Shown in pieces: positions 1 through 8,446 of a DNA stretch of 64,000 nucleotides (positions are counted from its first letter, which is position 1; every line of letters starts with the position of its first letter). The notes beneath the pieces were generated by a model. That model saw only the letters and a program-made list of their open reading frames with translations. It made no database searches and had not been told where the DNA came from. A program made the translations under genes and the position numbers. This DNA is from Schaedlerella glycyrrhizinilytica_A (GTDB lineage: Bacteria > Bacillota > Clostridia > Lachnospirales > Lachnospiraceae): the NCBI RefSeq assembly GCF_042852765.1, contig NZ_AP031414.1, one strand, 5' to 3'.

Positions 1-1029
1 CTGTGTCAGAGCGAATTCTCTCGCCTGATTCACCGAACTCATCTTCACCGCTTCCTCAAGACTTGCGCCTGTAAACTTCATGATATTTCTAAACGCCTGA
101 ATATAAGTCAGTACGCTTCCCGCAATGGTCCCGTCCTCCAGTCTTGCGGTTCCGTCTTTCACATACACAACCTGTCCTCCGAGCTCGCTTTTTCCCTCCG
201 GCATCCCTTTCGCCCGCATGGAATCCGTAACCAGCACGATCTCGTCGCTTCCCTTTACTTTATATGCCATGTAAACCATCTTCGGGTTGATATGGATACC
301 GTCGCAGATGATCTCCGTATTCACGCCGTCTGTCAGCATACCATACCCGGTTACCCCCGGCTCTCTGTGCTTTAGACCTCTCTGTGCATTGTATAAATGT
401 GTCACATGTCCGGCTCTGCTCGCACACAGCTGCTCGAATGTAGCGTCCGAATGTCCGACACTCAACACGATCCGATTGGAAAGACACCAGTTCTCAAAAG
501 CCTCATCAGCTTCTTCCGGAGCATATGTGACAACACGGATCCTGCTGCCGCTCAATGCATTCCATTTTGCCAGTACGTTCTCATCCGGTTTCTTAATATA
601 GGAAGCATCCTGCGCTCCCTTATAGTTTACAGAGATAAACGGTCCCTCCAGATGGATTCCCTGGATCACCGGGTTCTTCTCGGCAGCTTCTTTGATATTT
701 ACCATCGCTTTTTCGATATTTTCATATGTCTGTGTCATCGTCGTACAGAAATACGAAGTGATCCCCTCTTTTGCCGTCATCTGACGTACCATCTGGTCGA
801 TCTCTTCCGGGGAAGCATCCATCGCGTCAAAGCTGTACCCTCCGTGACTGTGTACATCGATAAATCCCGGGATCACATATGCGCCATCCACTTCCACGAT
901 TTCATCCTCGTCTTTTGGGATAAAGTTCCGCATATCATCCACTTCTGATATTCTTTCGCTATATCGGATATATCCGTTCTCAATTTTTCCGGTTCCGGTG
1001 TAGATTGTCTTATTCTTTAATACTTTCAT
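1..1029 (-). CDS. nagA: N-acetylglucosamine-6-phosphate deacetylase, 3' end outside the window
   Basis: Removes the acetyl group of GlcNAc-6-phosphate in the cytoplasm, giving glucosamine-6-phosphate. 343 codons are present and the frame is open at base 1, so the C-terminus lies outside. Reading the minus strand shows the amidohydrolase metal motif HSHGG (His60, His62), the HLEGPF motif with its acidic ligand, then VGHSDA, HLYNA, DGIH and TDSM, all in NagA order. Start taken at 1029 (MKVLKNKTIYTGTG); an in-frame ATG at 1086 would add 19 residues and neither has a perfect ribosome site. It is the last gene of a minus-strand run headed by the fucosidase, separated from the SIS gene by about 190 bp that contain a hairpin, so it may also have its own promoter. 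Confidence 0.93.
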   Translation of the reverse strand, partial: MKVLKNKTIYTGTGKIENGYIRYSERISEVDDMRNFIPKDEDEIVEVDGAYVIPGFIDVHSHGGYSFDAMDASPEEIDQMVRQMTAKEGITSYFCTTMTQTYENIEKAMVNIKEAAEKNPVIQGIHLEGPFISVNYKGAQDASYIKKPDENVLAKWNALSGSRIRVVTYAPEEADEAFENWCLSNRIVLSVGHSDATFEQLCASRAGHVTHLYNAQRGLKHREPGVTGYGMLTDGVNTEIICDGIHINPKMVYMAYKVKGSDEIVLVTDSMRAKGMPEGKSELGGQVVYVKDGTARLEDGTIAGSVLTYIQAFRNIMKFTGASLEEAVKMSSVNQAREFALTQ

Positions 1030-1146
1030 TCCATTTTTCACATTCAGCGGCAGATCTTCTCTGAATGTATCTCCTTTCTGCTGCATATTTGGGATAGAAT
1101 CTCAGCATCTATATACATAGACGCTGCCGATCTGCTTTTCACACGA

Positions 1147-1183
1147 AATCAACCTCCTATGCATGAGGTCGATTTTTAAATCC
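1147..1183. other. Hairpin between SIS gene and nagA
   Basis: Arms AAATCAACCTC and GAGGTCGATTT pair with one mismatch around the loop CTATGCAT. It sits between two genes of the same strand. On the minus strand no T-run follows, so it is not a clear terminator; it could be an RNA processing site or an operator. The loop shares the core TATGCAT with the palindrome before the fucosidase gene. Confidence 0.35.
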
Positions 1184-1222
1184 ACTCTCATTATAACATA
1201 GGAGGTTTCCGATTCATACTTT

Positions 1223-1927
1223 TTATTTATGCCAGATACGATTTCCGTATTTTTCTTCTAATGTCTGATTATACTCTCTTCCGCCGTCGATATTGGCGCT
1301 CTTAAATACCGGAGGTTCGTACCCCTTTTCCACCATATCTTTTACAGCTTCATAAATCGTCTGCTGAAGCAGAAGACATGTGCTGAATGAAGAAGTACCG
1401 CATACTTTACTGTCAAATCCGTCGATCTCAAGAGCTGCATCACCAAACTCGGACTGGTTATCCAGCACTACGTCCGCAAACTCATATAAAAGTTTTCCGG
1501 AAGAATGACGGGACGTAGAAGATTTTGATACTTCCAGTGCTGTCACTACGATGACCTTGCAGCCTTTTTTCTTCACATACTCAGCCATCTCAATGCTCAA
1601 CGGATTTCTTCCCGAGTTTGAAATGATGATAAATACGTCTTCCGGCTGTACGTCTACCTGACGCATCAGAAAATACGCATTTCCCTCTACACTCTCAAAA
1701 ATCCCCTCGGAATAATCTCTTACGACTTTCGACGGAATCAGCCCACCGGCACGTCCGCATACTTCGATCGCCCCCGCATAAGAATGTCCGCTTCCGAATG
1801 CCTGGAGAATCCCCCCGTTGCGGATCGACTCGGAGATCAACAGCGCTGCATTGTGGATATTTTCAGCCTGAGTACTCTCCAGTTTTCCCATGATCTCTTT
1901 TGCTTTATCGAAAAATTCAAATGCCAT
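1223..1927 (-). CDS. SIS-domain phosphosugar-binding protein (UPF0309-like)
   Basis: 234 residues, one sugar-isomerase (SIS) domain. Visible motifs are GSGHSYAGA (about residues 45-53) and ISNSGRNP (about 102-109), the two phosphosugar-binding loops; these proteins act on or sense sugar phosphates in the cytoplasm. Length matches the stand-alone UPF0309 family, whose reaction is not firmly known. There is no helix-turn-helix, so it is not an RpiR regulator. It lies 28 bp after the PTS IID gene and before nagA, which suggests it acts on the phosphorylated amino sugar released inside the cell (isomerase or etherase-like). The exact substrate is inference. Confidence 0.8.
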   Translation of the reverse strand: MAFEFFDKAKEIMGKLESTQAENIHNAALLISESIRNGGILQAFGSGHSYAGAIEVCGRAGGLIPSKVVRDYSEGIFESVEGNAYFLMRQVDVQPEDVFIIISNSGRNPLSIEMAEYVKKKGCKVIVVTALEVSKSSTSRHSSGKLLYEFADVVLDNQSEFGDAALEIDGFDSKVCGTSSFSTCLLLQQTIYEAVKDMVEKGYEPPVFKSANIDGGREYNQTLEEKYGNRIWHK

Positions 1928-1955
1928 AATCTATTTCCTCTTCTTTCTTGTTCTA

Positions 1956-2768
1956 TCAGCCAAGGATTCCCATTGCATGCAAAGCGATAGACAATACCAT
2001 TACGATAATGATCGCTTTTGTAGATGTCATTTTCTTTCTTCCAAGCAGCCAGTAAATACCGCCGACAACCGCTACCGGAACAAGGCACGGCATGATCTGG
2101 TTTAAGATGTCCTGTCCGTTTACGGAAATCTCTCCGCTGACAAACGTTGCCGTTACATTTGCTCTTACTACCGTCGCGATCAATGCGCCGACTACGGTGA
2201 TTCCAAGCAACGTTGCCGCGGCTGTCAAAGCGTCCAGTTTGTCTTTTGCGGAAGTGATGATCTTCGACCCCTCACGGTATCCGATTCCTGCCGAAAACGT
2301 ACGGAACGTGAGGATCGCAAGATTTACGAGCAGCCAGATCAGCGCCCCGATCATATTGCCCTCCTGTCCCATATATGCAGCGATCGAACCGAAAATGGTC
2401 GGGAACAATACGCCGAACAGTGTATCGCCTACACCTGCAAACGGTCCCATAAGCCCTGTCTTCAAACCTTTGACCGCTTCTTTCGCTTTCATTCCCTCAT
2501 GCTCTTCTGTCGCAGCGTCGATACCGAGAATGAAACCACCCATATGCGGCGTCGTGTTAAAGAATTGAACATGTGTTTTCATCATTTCTTTCTGATCCGC
2601 CGGGTCTTTGTATAATTTGCGGATGATCGGAAGCATTGCCCACAAATATCCGACACCCATCTGTTTCTCATAGTTCCAGGTCATCTGGGAACCCATGATC
2701 CATCTTCTGCTTAAGCTGTTTATATCTTTTTTTGTCAATTTTGTTTCGTTAGTCTTCATATTCTCCAT
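1956..2768 (-). CDS. PTS mannose/fructose/sorbose family IID component
   Basis: 270 residues. A soluble N-terminal half carries the family features 'RRWIMGSQMTWNYEKQMG' and 'GMKAKEAVKGLKTGLMGPFAGVGD'-type glycine-rich sequence; hydrophobic segments fill the C-terminal half and end with the short hydrophobic tail typical of IID. With IIC it forms the membrane channel of a mannose-class phosphotransferase system. The start overlaps the IIC stop by 20 bp; AGGAGGG lies at a proper distance before the ATG at 2768, so that start is kept and translational coupling is likely. Confidence 0.92.
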   Translation of the reverse strand: MENMKTNETKLTKKDINSLSRRWIMGSQMTWNYEKQMGVGYLWAMLPIIRKLYKDPADQKEMMKTHVQFFNTTPHMGGFILGIDAATEEHEGMKAKEAVKGLKTGLMGPFAGVGDTLFGVLFPTIFGSIAAYMGQEGNMIGALIWLLVNLAILTFRTFSAGIGYREGSKIITSAKDKLDALTAAATLLGITVVGALIATVVRANVTATFVSGEISVNGQDILNQIMPCLVPVAVVGGIYWLLGRKKMTSTKAIIIVMVLSIALHAMGILG

Positions 2769-3552
2769 CTAACAGTCCCTCCTGTGAAACTCCAGCATTT
2801 ACTGCAACTACTTTCTTACTTTCTTTCAAACTCTGCTGAAATGAAATTACTGCCATTGCTACTCCGAGGATTGCGATACCAAACATCGGTACTGCAAGGT
2901 ATGCCGCTGCAAAAAATCCGATCAACAAATAGGAAATGTATTTCTTAACCGGCAGATACCGAAGAAGAATCGCGATACCGACTGCCGGAAGCAGTCCGCC
3001 TGCAACGCTCAGACCGCCGGTCAGCCATTCCGGCATTTTCTCAACAAGTGTATTTACAATATTCTCTCCGAAGATCAACATCACGAAAACCGGGAACGCT
3101 CTGGAAAGTCCCCACGGGATCAATCCATACCAGACGTTGCGCTTGATCGCTCCGAAATCCATTCTTTCGATCGCCGCTTCCACTCTTTTCGCAAAAAATA
3201 CGTTGCAGAATCTTCCGAACACATCCAGATTTACCATCAGAAGACCTACCGGAACCGCAAGACCGATTCCAAATTCGATTCCTTTCCCTGAGGTTACTGC
3301 AAAAGCAGTTCCGATGATCGCTCCTGTGATATAGTCCGGCATCGAGGAACCTCCATATGTACCGACTCCCAGTACCATAAGCTGCAGCGTTGCACCAACT
3401 GCAAGTCCTGTCGCCAGATCTCCCATAATGATACCTGCTATGATTCCCGCAAAAATCGGTTTGTTATCAAAAATCGCAGTGCTGACTCCATCCCAAATAA
3501 AAATCAATGAAACAATTGTAAGTGCAATAATTTGCCATGTCTGTATTTCCAT
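2749..3552 (-). CDS. PTS mannose/fructose/sorbose family IIC component
   Basis: 267 residues, strongly hydrophobic with several predicted membrane helices starting at the N-terminus (IIALTIVSLIFIWDG) and a long cytoplasmic-like stretch after residue 110. Family EIIC-sorbose: the glycine-rich 'GIIAGIIMGDLATGLAVGA' region is diagnostic. It is the permease partner of IID and takes phosphate for its sugar from the IIAB protein encoded 21 bp upstream. No separate EI or HPr gene is present in the window, which is normal. Confidence 0.93.
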   Translation of the reverse strand: MEIQTWQIIALTIVSLIFIWDGVSTAIFDNKPIFAGIIAGIIMGDLATGLAVGATLQLMVLGVGTYGGSSMPDYITGAIIGTAFAVTSGKGIEFGIGLAVPVGLLMVNLDVFGRFCNVFFAKRVEAAIERMDFGAIKRNVWYGLIPWGLSRAFPVFVMLIFGENIVNTLVEKMPEWLTGGLSVAGGLLPAVGIAILLRYLPVKKYISYLLIGFFAAAYLAVPMFGIAILGVAMAVISFQQSLKESKKVVAVNAGVSQEGLLDGEYED

Positions 3553-3573
3553 ACTGCTTTACCCTCCTTTTAA

Positions 3574-4461
3574 TTAGTGAAGATAGGAACGAAATGTTTT
3601 CTTCTCATCATTCGGAACCATCTGTGCAAAAACCGTAACACCGGCTTTTTCAACTGCTTCAACGTCCGCCAGTTCCTCCGATGTGCAGTATACGGATTTT
3701 TTGATCCGCTGTCTGCCCTCTTTTTCGCCCATGTTTCCTATGTTCACTTCTTTTACTTTCAGTCCGCTTTCCACCATCCTGCGGATCGTTTTTGTCTTGT
3801 TTACAATGAGAAATACTCTCTGTCCGCTGTAAATCCCCGCATTTAACCGCGCTGCTGCATTGTCAACTGATAAAATACTCAAGTGTACACCGGACGGTAC
3901 CGCTGCTTTCAATGCGCTGACTCCGATCTCGTCTTTTAACACGTCGTCATCTGCGACAATGATCCGGTCTGCCTGCAATGTACGTGTCCAGAACGTTGCC
4001 ACCTGACCATGGATCAGTCTTTCATCCAATCGGAAGTTTACGATCCCGTTCTTTTCCACCGGTTCTTTCGGAGCCTGTACTGTCTTGTTCTCTTTGGCAA
4101 CTTTCGTATTTCCGTAAATCTCTCCGACCTGTTCGATCGCATCCGCCAGTTCTTCTCCTGAATTGATCAACACAAGAAGCTGCTGGCTGAGTCCTGCGAC
4201 AAGCTGAATATTTTTATGCTCTGATACGATACGCATCGCCGCATTATACGGAGTTCCGCCCGGCAGGTCCGCGATGATCGCTTTACATTCCTCTGCGCCT
4301 TTTTCGGCAAGGATCTCTTCATATTTTTTCTCTACATCTTCTTTTGTCATTTCCTCGGTAAATGTAACCGGGACAAAAGCGGACGTGTCTCCTGTGATCA
4401 TCTCACAGCTCGACTTACATCCCTCTGCATATTTTCCATGTGCAGTTATGATATAGTACAT
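3574..4461 (-). CDS. PTS mannose-class IIAB fusion protein
   Basis: 295 residues with two cytoplasmic phosphotransfer domains joined by a charged, proline-containing linker (about 120-138). IIA: residues 1-115, with the phosphorylated histidine in TAHGKYA (His8) and the DLPGGTPYNAA motif. IIB: residues 139-295, with RLDERLIHGQV carrying the active His151. Phosphate passes HPr -> His8 -> His151 -> sugar. It lies 4 bp downstream of the fucosidase gene, so the glycosidase and transporter are certainly co-transcribed. Mannose-class IIAB fusions usually serve hexoses, amino sugars or small oligosaccharides. Confidence 0.94.
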   Translation of the reverse strand: MYYIITAHGKYAEGCKSSCEMITGDTSAFVPVTFTEEMTKEDVEKKYEEILAEKGAEECKAIIADLPGGTPYNAAMRIVSEHKNIQLVAGLSQQLLVLINSGEELADAIEQVGEIYGNTKVAKENKTVQAPKEPVEKNGIVNFRLDERLIHGQVATFWTRTLQADRIIVADDDVLKDEIGVSALKAAVPSGVHLSILSVDNAAARLNAGIYSGQRVFLIVNKTKTIRRMVESGLKVKEVNIGNMGEKEGRQRIKKSVYCTSEELADVEAVEKAGVTVFAQMVPNDEKKTFRSYLH

Positions 4462-4465
4462 ATAT

Positions 4466-5815
4466 TTAGTCCTCCTGTTCTTTTAAGATAAATTCAATGA
4501 CCGGCACGATAACATCCGGTTTCTGTACAGGCAATGTTACAAGAAGCGCTTTCTCTTCAAATTTATCTTTGATGTGGATTTCGGTCACTTCCAGATTCAG
4601 ATCTTTGTGTGATTTTCTTTTTCCCGACAATCCCTCATCCTGGATATATTTGATCTCCGAATGGTCGTTCAAAAGCTGCGCATATTCAACCTCGCCGCCC
4701 AGACCATTGATCAGCAGCGTACGATACGGCCATGAAAACAGGTGCAGATACAGATGATTTCCATTCTGTGTAAATCTTGCATCCAACGGCGCTTCATATT
4801 CGCTCGGTCCGCATCCGTAGATCGATTCCCTGTGGAGTCTCATCCATTCTTTGATTTCATCCAGAATGCTCTGTGTACGGCTGTCGATCTCACCTCGTCC
4901 ATTCGGTCCGATATTGAGAAGCATATTGCCGCCCTTAGATACCGTATCGATCAGAAGTTTTACAACCATCTCCGGTGATTTCCAGTTCAGATTATCCCGG
5001 TCATATCCCCAGCTGTTATTCAATGTCTGACATGCTTCCCATACGATCGGTTTTCCGCCGTTATCTGCTTTGGAACTTCTCTGGTATTGTTCGGGCGTTC
5101 CCACACCTCTTCCGAGTCCGAGTCTGTCGTTGATGATAATATCCGGCTGTAATGAGAGGATCATTTTTTCCAATTCTTCCGAACCCCAATCCTCTTTTCC
5201 TTTTCCTACGGAGTCGCCCCAGTCACGCTGCGGATAAGAAAAATCAAACCATAAGTAATCGATTTTTCCATATCCGGTAAGCAGCTCTTTCACTTGTCCG
5301 TGCATGAATTTCCGATAAGATCCCATATCTCCCGGGTGACTCTGGATATACGCTTCGTTATTTCTCTCCGGATGATATCCGTCCACGAGAAAATCCGGAT
5401 GATACCAGTCCAAAAGCGAAAAATACAGTCCGACTTTCAATCCCTCTGCCCGGAAAGCATCCACATATTCTTTTACAAGATCCCGTCCAAATTTTGTATT
5501 TGTGATCTTATAATCCGAAAGCTGCGTATCCCAGAGTGCAAATCCCTCGTGATGCTTTGCTGTCAAAACTGCGTACTGAAATCCCGCTTCCTTTGCTTCC
5601 TTTGCCCATTTCTTTGCGTCAAAGAAATCCGGGTTAAAATTATCAAAATATTTTTTGTACCCATCTACTCCGATCTGTTCCAAGGTCATTACCCATTCAT
5701 GCCTTGCAGCTGCGGAAAACAGACCAAAGTGAATGAACATCCCGAAACGGTCATGGATAAACCAGTCCGGCTCTCCATAATTTTCCGGCCATTCATAAAT
5801 ATCCTTACATTTCAT
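4466..5815 (-). CDS. Alpha-L-fucosidase, GH29, probably intracellular
   Basis: 449 residues. GH29 signatures: GMFIHFGLFS (His29), AVLTAKHHEGFALWD (His88-His89), and DYLWFDF with the likely catalytic nucleophile Asp191. There is no signal peptide and no membrane segment, so the enzyme should be cytoplasmic; with a PTS directly downstream the likely substrate is an imported fucosyl-disaccharide rather than a polymer. It is the first gene of the operon. A good AGAAAGGAAA ribosome site precedes the ATG. A 16-bp perfect palindrome lies in its promoter region (5841-5856). The design resembles the alf genes of Lactobacillus casei that import and split fucosyl-alpha-1,3-GlcNAc; that comparison is from memory. 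Confidence 0.93.
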   Translation of the reverse strand: MKCKDIYEWPENYGEPDWFIHDRFGMFIHFGLFSAAARHEWVMTLEQIGVDGYKKYFDNFNPDFFDAKKWAKEAKEAGFQYAVLTAKHHEGFALWDTQLSDYKITNTKFGRDLVKEYVDAFRAEGLKVGLYFSLLDWYHPDFLVDGYHPERNNEAYIQSHPGDMGSYRKFMHGQVKELLTGYGKIDYLWFDFSYPQRDWGDSVGKGKEDWGSEELEKMILSLQPDIIINDRLGLGRGVGTPEQYQRSSKADNGGKPIVWEACQTLNNSWGYDRDNLNWKSPEMVVKLLIDTVSKGGNMLLNIGPNGRGEIDSRTQSILDEIKEWMRLHRESIYGCGPSEYEAPLDARFTQNGNHLYLHLFSWPYRTLLINGLGGEVEYAQLLNDHSEIKYIQDEGLSGKRKSHKDLNLEVTEIHIKDKFEEKALLVTLPVQKPDVIVPVIEFILKEQED

Positions 5816-5840
5816 CCTCTATATTTCCTTTCTAACTTTT

Positions 5841-5870
5841 TTGCTATGCATAGCAACTGTCTACATTATA
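5841..5870 (-). promoter_or_regulatory. Fucosidase/PTS operon promoter with palindromic operator
   Basis: A perfect 16-bp palindrome TTGCTATGCATAGCAA occupies 5841-5856. On the minus strand a TATAAT -10 box is at 5865-5870, 8 bp upstream of the palindrome, so the palindrome would cover the transcription start, a classical repressor position. The -35 (TTAAGA near 5888-5893) is weak. The RpiR-type regulator at 7016-7825 is the nearest candidate repressor; that link is inference. Confidence 0.6.
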
Positions 5871-6154
5871 ATTTTTTTATTTTTAAATCTTAAAAATTTC
5901 ACATTTTGGAAACTTCTTTATATACTTTCCATATTATTGCCGTTGATTTTTTGTATGATATGCACAATCTCAACTCGTGTCCTGCCATTTTTATAACCAC
6001 TGACAATTTTTTTCTGTACCTTTCAAAACTTTTATGATATACTCCACAGCATCCGAAACATTTTATTTTCTGTTCCTTTTTTAGCATCAATGTACAAAGA
6101 GTAGTGCGCCTCAGATCGCGCTATTTTATTTTTTTAAAAAAGGAGATTTTACAA
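5871..6154. other. AT-rich intergenic region between fucosidase and cutC
   Basis: About 285 bp between divergent genes. It carries the weak -35 of the fucosidase promoter at one end and the cutC leader at the other, including the ribosome site AAAAAAGGAG ending at 6144. A 63-codon open frame on the minus strand (5899-6090) has no ribosome site and a composition unlike the neighbours, so it is not called as a gene. No other element was recognised. Confidence 0.5.
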
Positions 6155-6907
6155 ATGAAAAACTACATTCTTGAAACATGTGTCGACAGTATCCTTTCGG
6201 CTATTGAAGCGGAAAAAGGCGGTGCAAGCCGTGTAGAATTGTGCAGTAACCTTGTCATCGGAGGCGTCTCGCCCTCTCTTTCCTTGTTCCGTCAGGTTCG
6301 TAAATATACGGGCTTAAAAGTCCGTGTACTTCTCCGTCCACGTTACGGCGATTACTGCTACAACCAATATGAGTTTGAAGAGTTAAAAGAACAAGTAGAG
6401 ATGTTCCGCGAAGAGGGAGCTGACGGAGTCGTTGTCGGTATCCTCAACCCGGACGGTACGTTGAATCTGGAGCAGCTCGCAGAATTAAAACAAGCTGCCG
6501 GTTCTATGGAAACTGCACTTCACCGGGCGTTTGATGTGTGCCTCGATCCATTGAGAGCGTTGGAGCAGGCGATCGAATTACAATACGATACCATCTTAAC
6601 AGGAGGTCAGGCTCTTTCTGCATGGGACGGACGGGATATGCTGAAAATACTTCATCAAAAAAGCGCCGGCAGAATCGAAATCCTTGCAGCAGGCGGAATC
6701 TGCCGAAATGTCATCGAGAAACTGGTTCCTTACACCGGTATCTGTTCCTACCATATGTCCGGTAAGACCGAGATTGAAAGTGCTATGACATATAGAAAAC
6801 CGGGCGCAAGCATGGGACTTCCGGAGCGGGATGAATACAAACTTTTAAAAACCGACAGTACGCAGATCCAATCTGCCGTAGAGTTCCTCCATTCCTATCC
6901 TGACTGA
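6155..6907 (+). CDS. cutC: CutC family TIM-barrel protein
   Basis: 250 residues. Family features: ETCVDSILSAIEAEKGGASRVELCSNL at the N-terminus, LLRPRYGDYCY, GVVVGILNPDG, LHRAFD, and ILTGGQA. The start at 6155 is chosen because AAAAAAGGAG sits 10 bp upstream; an upstream in-frame ATG at 6104 has no ribosome site. CutC was first linked to copper tolerance, but its enzymatic role in Firmicutes is unsettled. Here it stands between a sugar operon and an RpiR gene, in the pattern often seen for amino-sugar loci, so a carbohydrate-related role is possible. Transcription ends at a bidirectional terminator shared with the convergent rpiR gene. Confidence 0.88.
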   Translation: MKNYILETCVDSILSAIEAEKGGASRVELCSNLVIGGVSPSLSLFRQVRKYTGLKVRVLLRPRYGDYCYNQYEFEELKEQVEMFREEGADGVVVGILNPDGTLNLEQLAELKQAAGSMETALHRAFDVCLDPLRALEQAIELQYDTILTGGQALSAWDGRDMLKILHQKSAGRIEILAAGGICRNVIEKLVPYTGICSYHMSGKTEIESAMTYRKPGASMGLPERDEYKLLKTDSTQIQSAVEFLHSYPD

Positions 6908-6929
6908 TAAAAAAGTGAGCAATAAATGA

Positions 6930-7011
6930 AAAAATACGTCTTATCAAAGATTTTTCTTCGCAGATGCCATCCGGCAGGTGTCGAATCAATCTCTTGATAA
7001 GACGTATTTTT
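6930..7011. terminator. Bidirectional terminator between cutC and rpiR-type gene
   Basis: An 18-bp perfect inverted repeat (arms 6930-6947 and 6994-7011, beginning AAAAATACGTC) encloses a 46-base loop that contains a smaller hairpin TGCC-ATCC-GGCA. Runs of A and T at the arm ends give a T-tail in both directions, as expected between convergent genes. Confidence 0.75.
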
Positions 7012-7015
7012 ATAT

Positions 7016-7825
7016 CTATTCATTTTCTTTTACTACTTTTTTGTATTCCAGTATGAGCATTTCCATCACAAGTCTCTCGATCAGCATATGGCTATGCACA
7101 TTTGATGAAAAACTATACAAAATCGGATACCTCACCATCGGATCTTTTGCAACTTCTTCATTTGAAGTGATAAGCGCCAGTTCTCCCTTGGTCTTCTTCA
7201 AATATGTTTTAAAATGGTCATTCAGCCGCATTCCGTCTCCGTACAGATATTGTCCGGAATTCGAGAAAATAATGACAAGTGTGTCCTCATTCATATTTCG
7301 CAGATACTCTTCCTGTCTGGTATCATAAGTATATGTCCGGATATATTTCCCCTCATCCGCCATCCGGTACATAAAATCCATGGCAACATTTTGGGAATAG
7401 ACACTCCCGAAAGCTACAACTTCCTTATGCCGATACATTGCTTTTGCAAGCATCTTAAGCATTCCCCTGTCGATCCGATCCATAAAACAGTCCAGATCAT
7501 TTTTCAGGATCTTCAAATAAGAATCCCATCCCTCTTTTTCAATATACCGCCACATCATGATTTTGTTCTCATATCCCGAATAGCCGGAACGTCTTTTTTC
7601 ATTTCTCGCAAAATCCCGAAATTCTTTGTAGTCATCAAATCCGATCGTTTTCACAAATTTTGAAAGTTTCGATTTTGAAACATCACAGAGTTCTGCCATC
7701 GTCTCTATGGATAATCTGTCCAGTTCGTTTATATTTTCAAGCATCACTTCCACAATATGCGAATCCGTAGAGTTATTCCCCGAATTGTTTCTCAGATTGA
7801 GTAATCTATAACCCGTAATAAACAT
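7016..7825 (-). CDS. MurR/RpiR family transcriptional regulator
   Basis: 269 residues. N-terminal helix-turn-helix of the RpiR type (about residues 38-75, MAELCDVSKSKLSKFVKTIGF), then a SIS domain (about 105-240) with VVAFGSVYS and VIIFSNSGQYL phosphosugar-binding loops. RpiR proteins control sugar and amino-sugar genes in response to phosphosugars. The gene is close to the fucosidase/PTS/nagA operon and could bind the palindrome at 5841; this needs testing. It ends at the shared terminator with cutC. The prepilin peptidase gene lies 27 bp upstream on the same strand. Confidence 0.9.
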   Translation of the reverse strand: MFITGYRLLNLRNNSGNNSTDSHIVEVMLENINELDRLSIETMAELCDVSKSKLSKFVKTIGFDDYKEFRDFARNEKRRSGYSGYENKIMMWRYIEKEGWDSYLKILKNDLDCFMDRIDRGMLKMLAKAMYRHKEVVAFGSVYSQNVAMDFMYRMADEGKYIRTYTYDTRQEEYLRNMNEDTLVIIFSNSGQYLYGDGMRLNDHFKTYLKKTKGELALITSNEEVAKDPMVRYPILYSFSSNVHSHMLIERLVMEMLILEYKKVVKENE

Positions 7826-7852
7826 ATTTCTGTATCTTTTCCTCCGTGATTT

Positions 7853-8398
7853 TTAATTTCTCAAAAAATGCAGTACCATCCCCAACTCAAAAAACGGAGC
7901 CATCGCAATTCCCGTCCTGTACTCTCTTTCCTTTACCCGCAGCAAAAACACTGCCAGCGCTGCGGCGATTACCGCGGTCACAAAAGCGTCCCGGATCATC
8001 TCCCATCCTAAAAATCCGCCGCAGGCTGCCATCAGTTTTATATCTCCGCCGCCAAAAACGCCCGGCAGGATCAACGTCGCGGTCAGCATCAGGCTCCCGA
8101 TCGCCGCGGCACTCAAGATCCGCTCCAGAGGCGTCACTCCGGGCATGAAGAACACGGCGGCGACAGCGATCCCCAAAATCAACCCACAAAGCCGATCGGA
8201 AATCTTCCGGCATTTCAGGTCGCTGACCGAGGCTGCCGTCACCAGGCAAAAAAATACAAATACAAGCAGCGTTCCCGCCGTCGTTCCTCTGCAAATATTC
8301 CGATAAAAAAACGCACACAGCAGCGCTGCCCCATCTCCGGACAGTGCTGCTACGGCTAAACTTGTCTTCTTTCTTCTCTCCCGCTTTTTTAAATGCAT
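7853..8398 (-). CDS. Prepilin peptidase-like A24 protein (CpaA/TadV type)
   Basis: 181 residues with about five or six hydrophobic segments. The two aspartates of type IV prepilin peptidases are present: SDLKCRK (Asp60) and FGGGDIK (Asp119). The N-terminal methyltransferase domain is absent, as in CpaA/TadV proteins. Such enzymes process pseudopilins of Tad or type IV pili at the membrane. No pilin, ATPase or Tad genes are nearby, so it is an orphan here. Base composition is clearly more GC-rich than the flanking genes (GCC, GCG and CGC codons are frequent), which suggests a different origin. Start at 8398 is the most upstream reasonable ATG but is not backed by a strong ribosome site. Confidence 0.78.
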   Translation of the reverse strand: MHLKKRERRKKTSLAVAALSGDGAALLCAFFYRNICRGTTAGTLLVFVFFCLVTAASVSDLKCRKISDRLCGLILGIAVAAVFFMPGVTPLERILSAAAIGSLMLTATLILPGVFGGGDIKLMAACGGFLGWEMIRDAFVTAVIAAALAVFLLRVKEREYRTGIAMAPFFELGMVLHFLRN

Positions 8399-8446
8399 CC
8401 TTTTCTTTCGCTGCGATCACATTTTCCCCAGTGTTCTTTCGGACAT

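Noticed and set aside
5899..6090. 63-codon open frame on the minus strand between fucosidase and cutC
   Set aside because: No ribosome site, odd composition, and it lies in the divergent promoter region.
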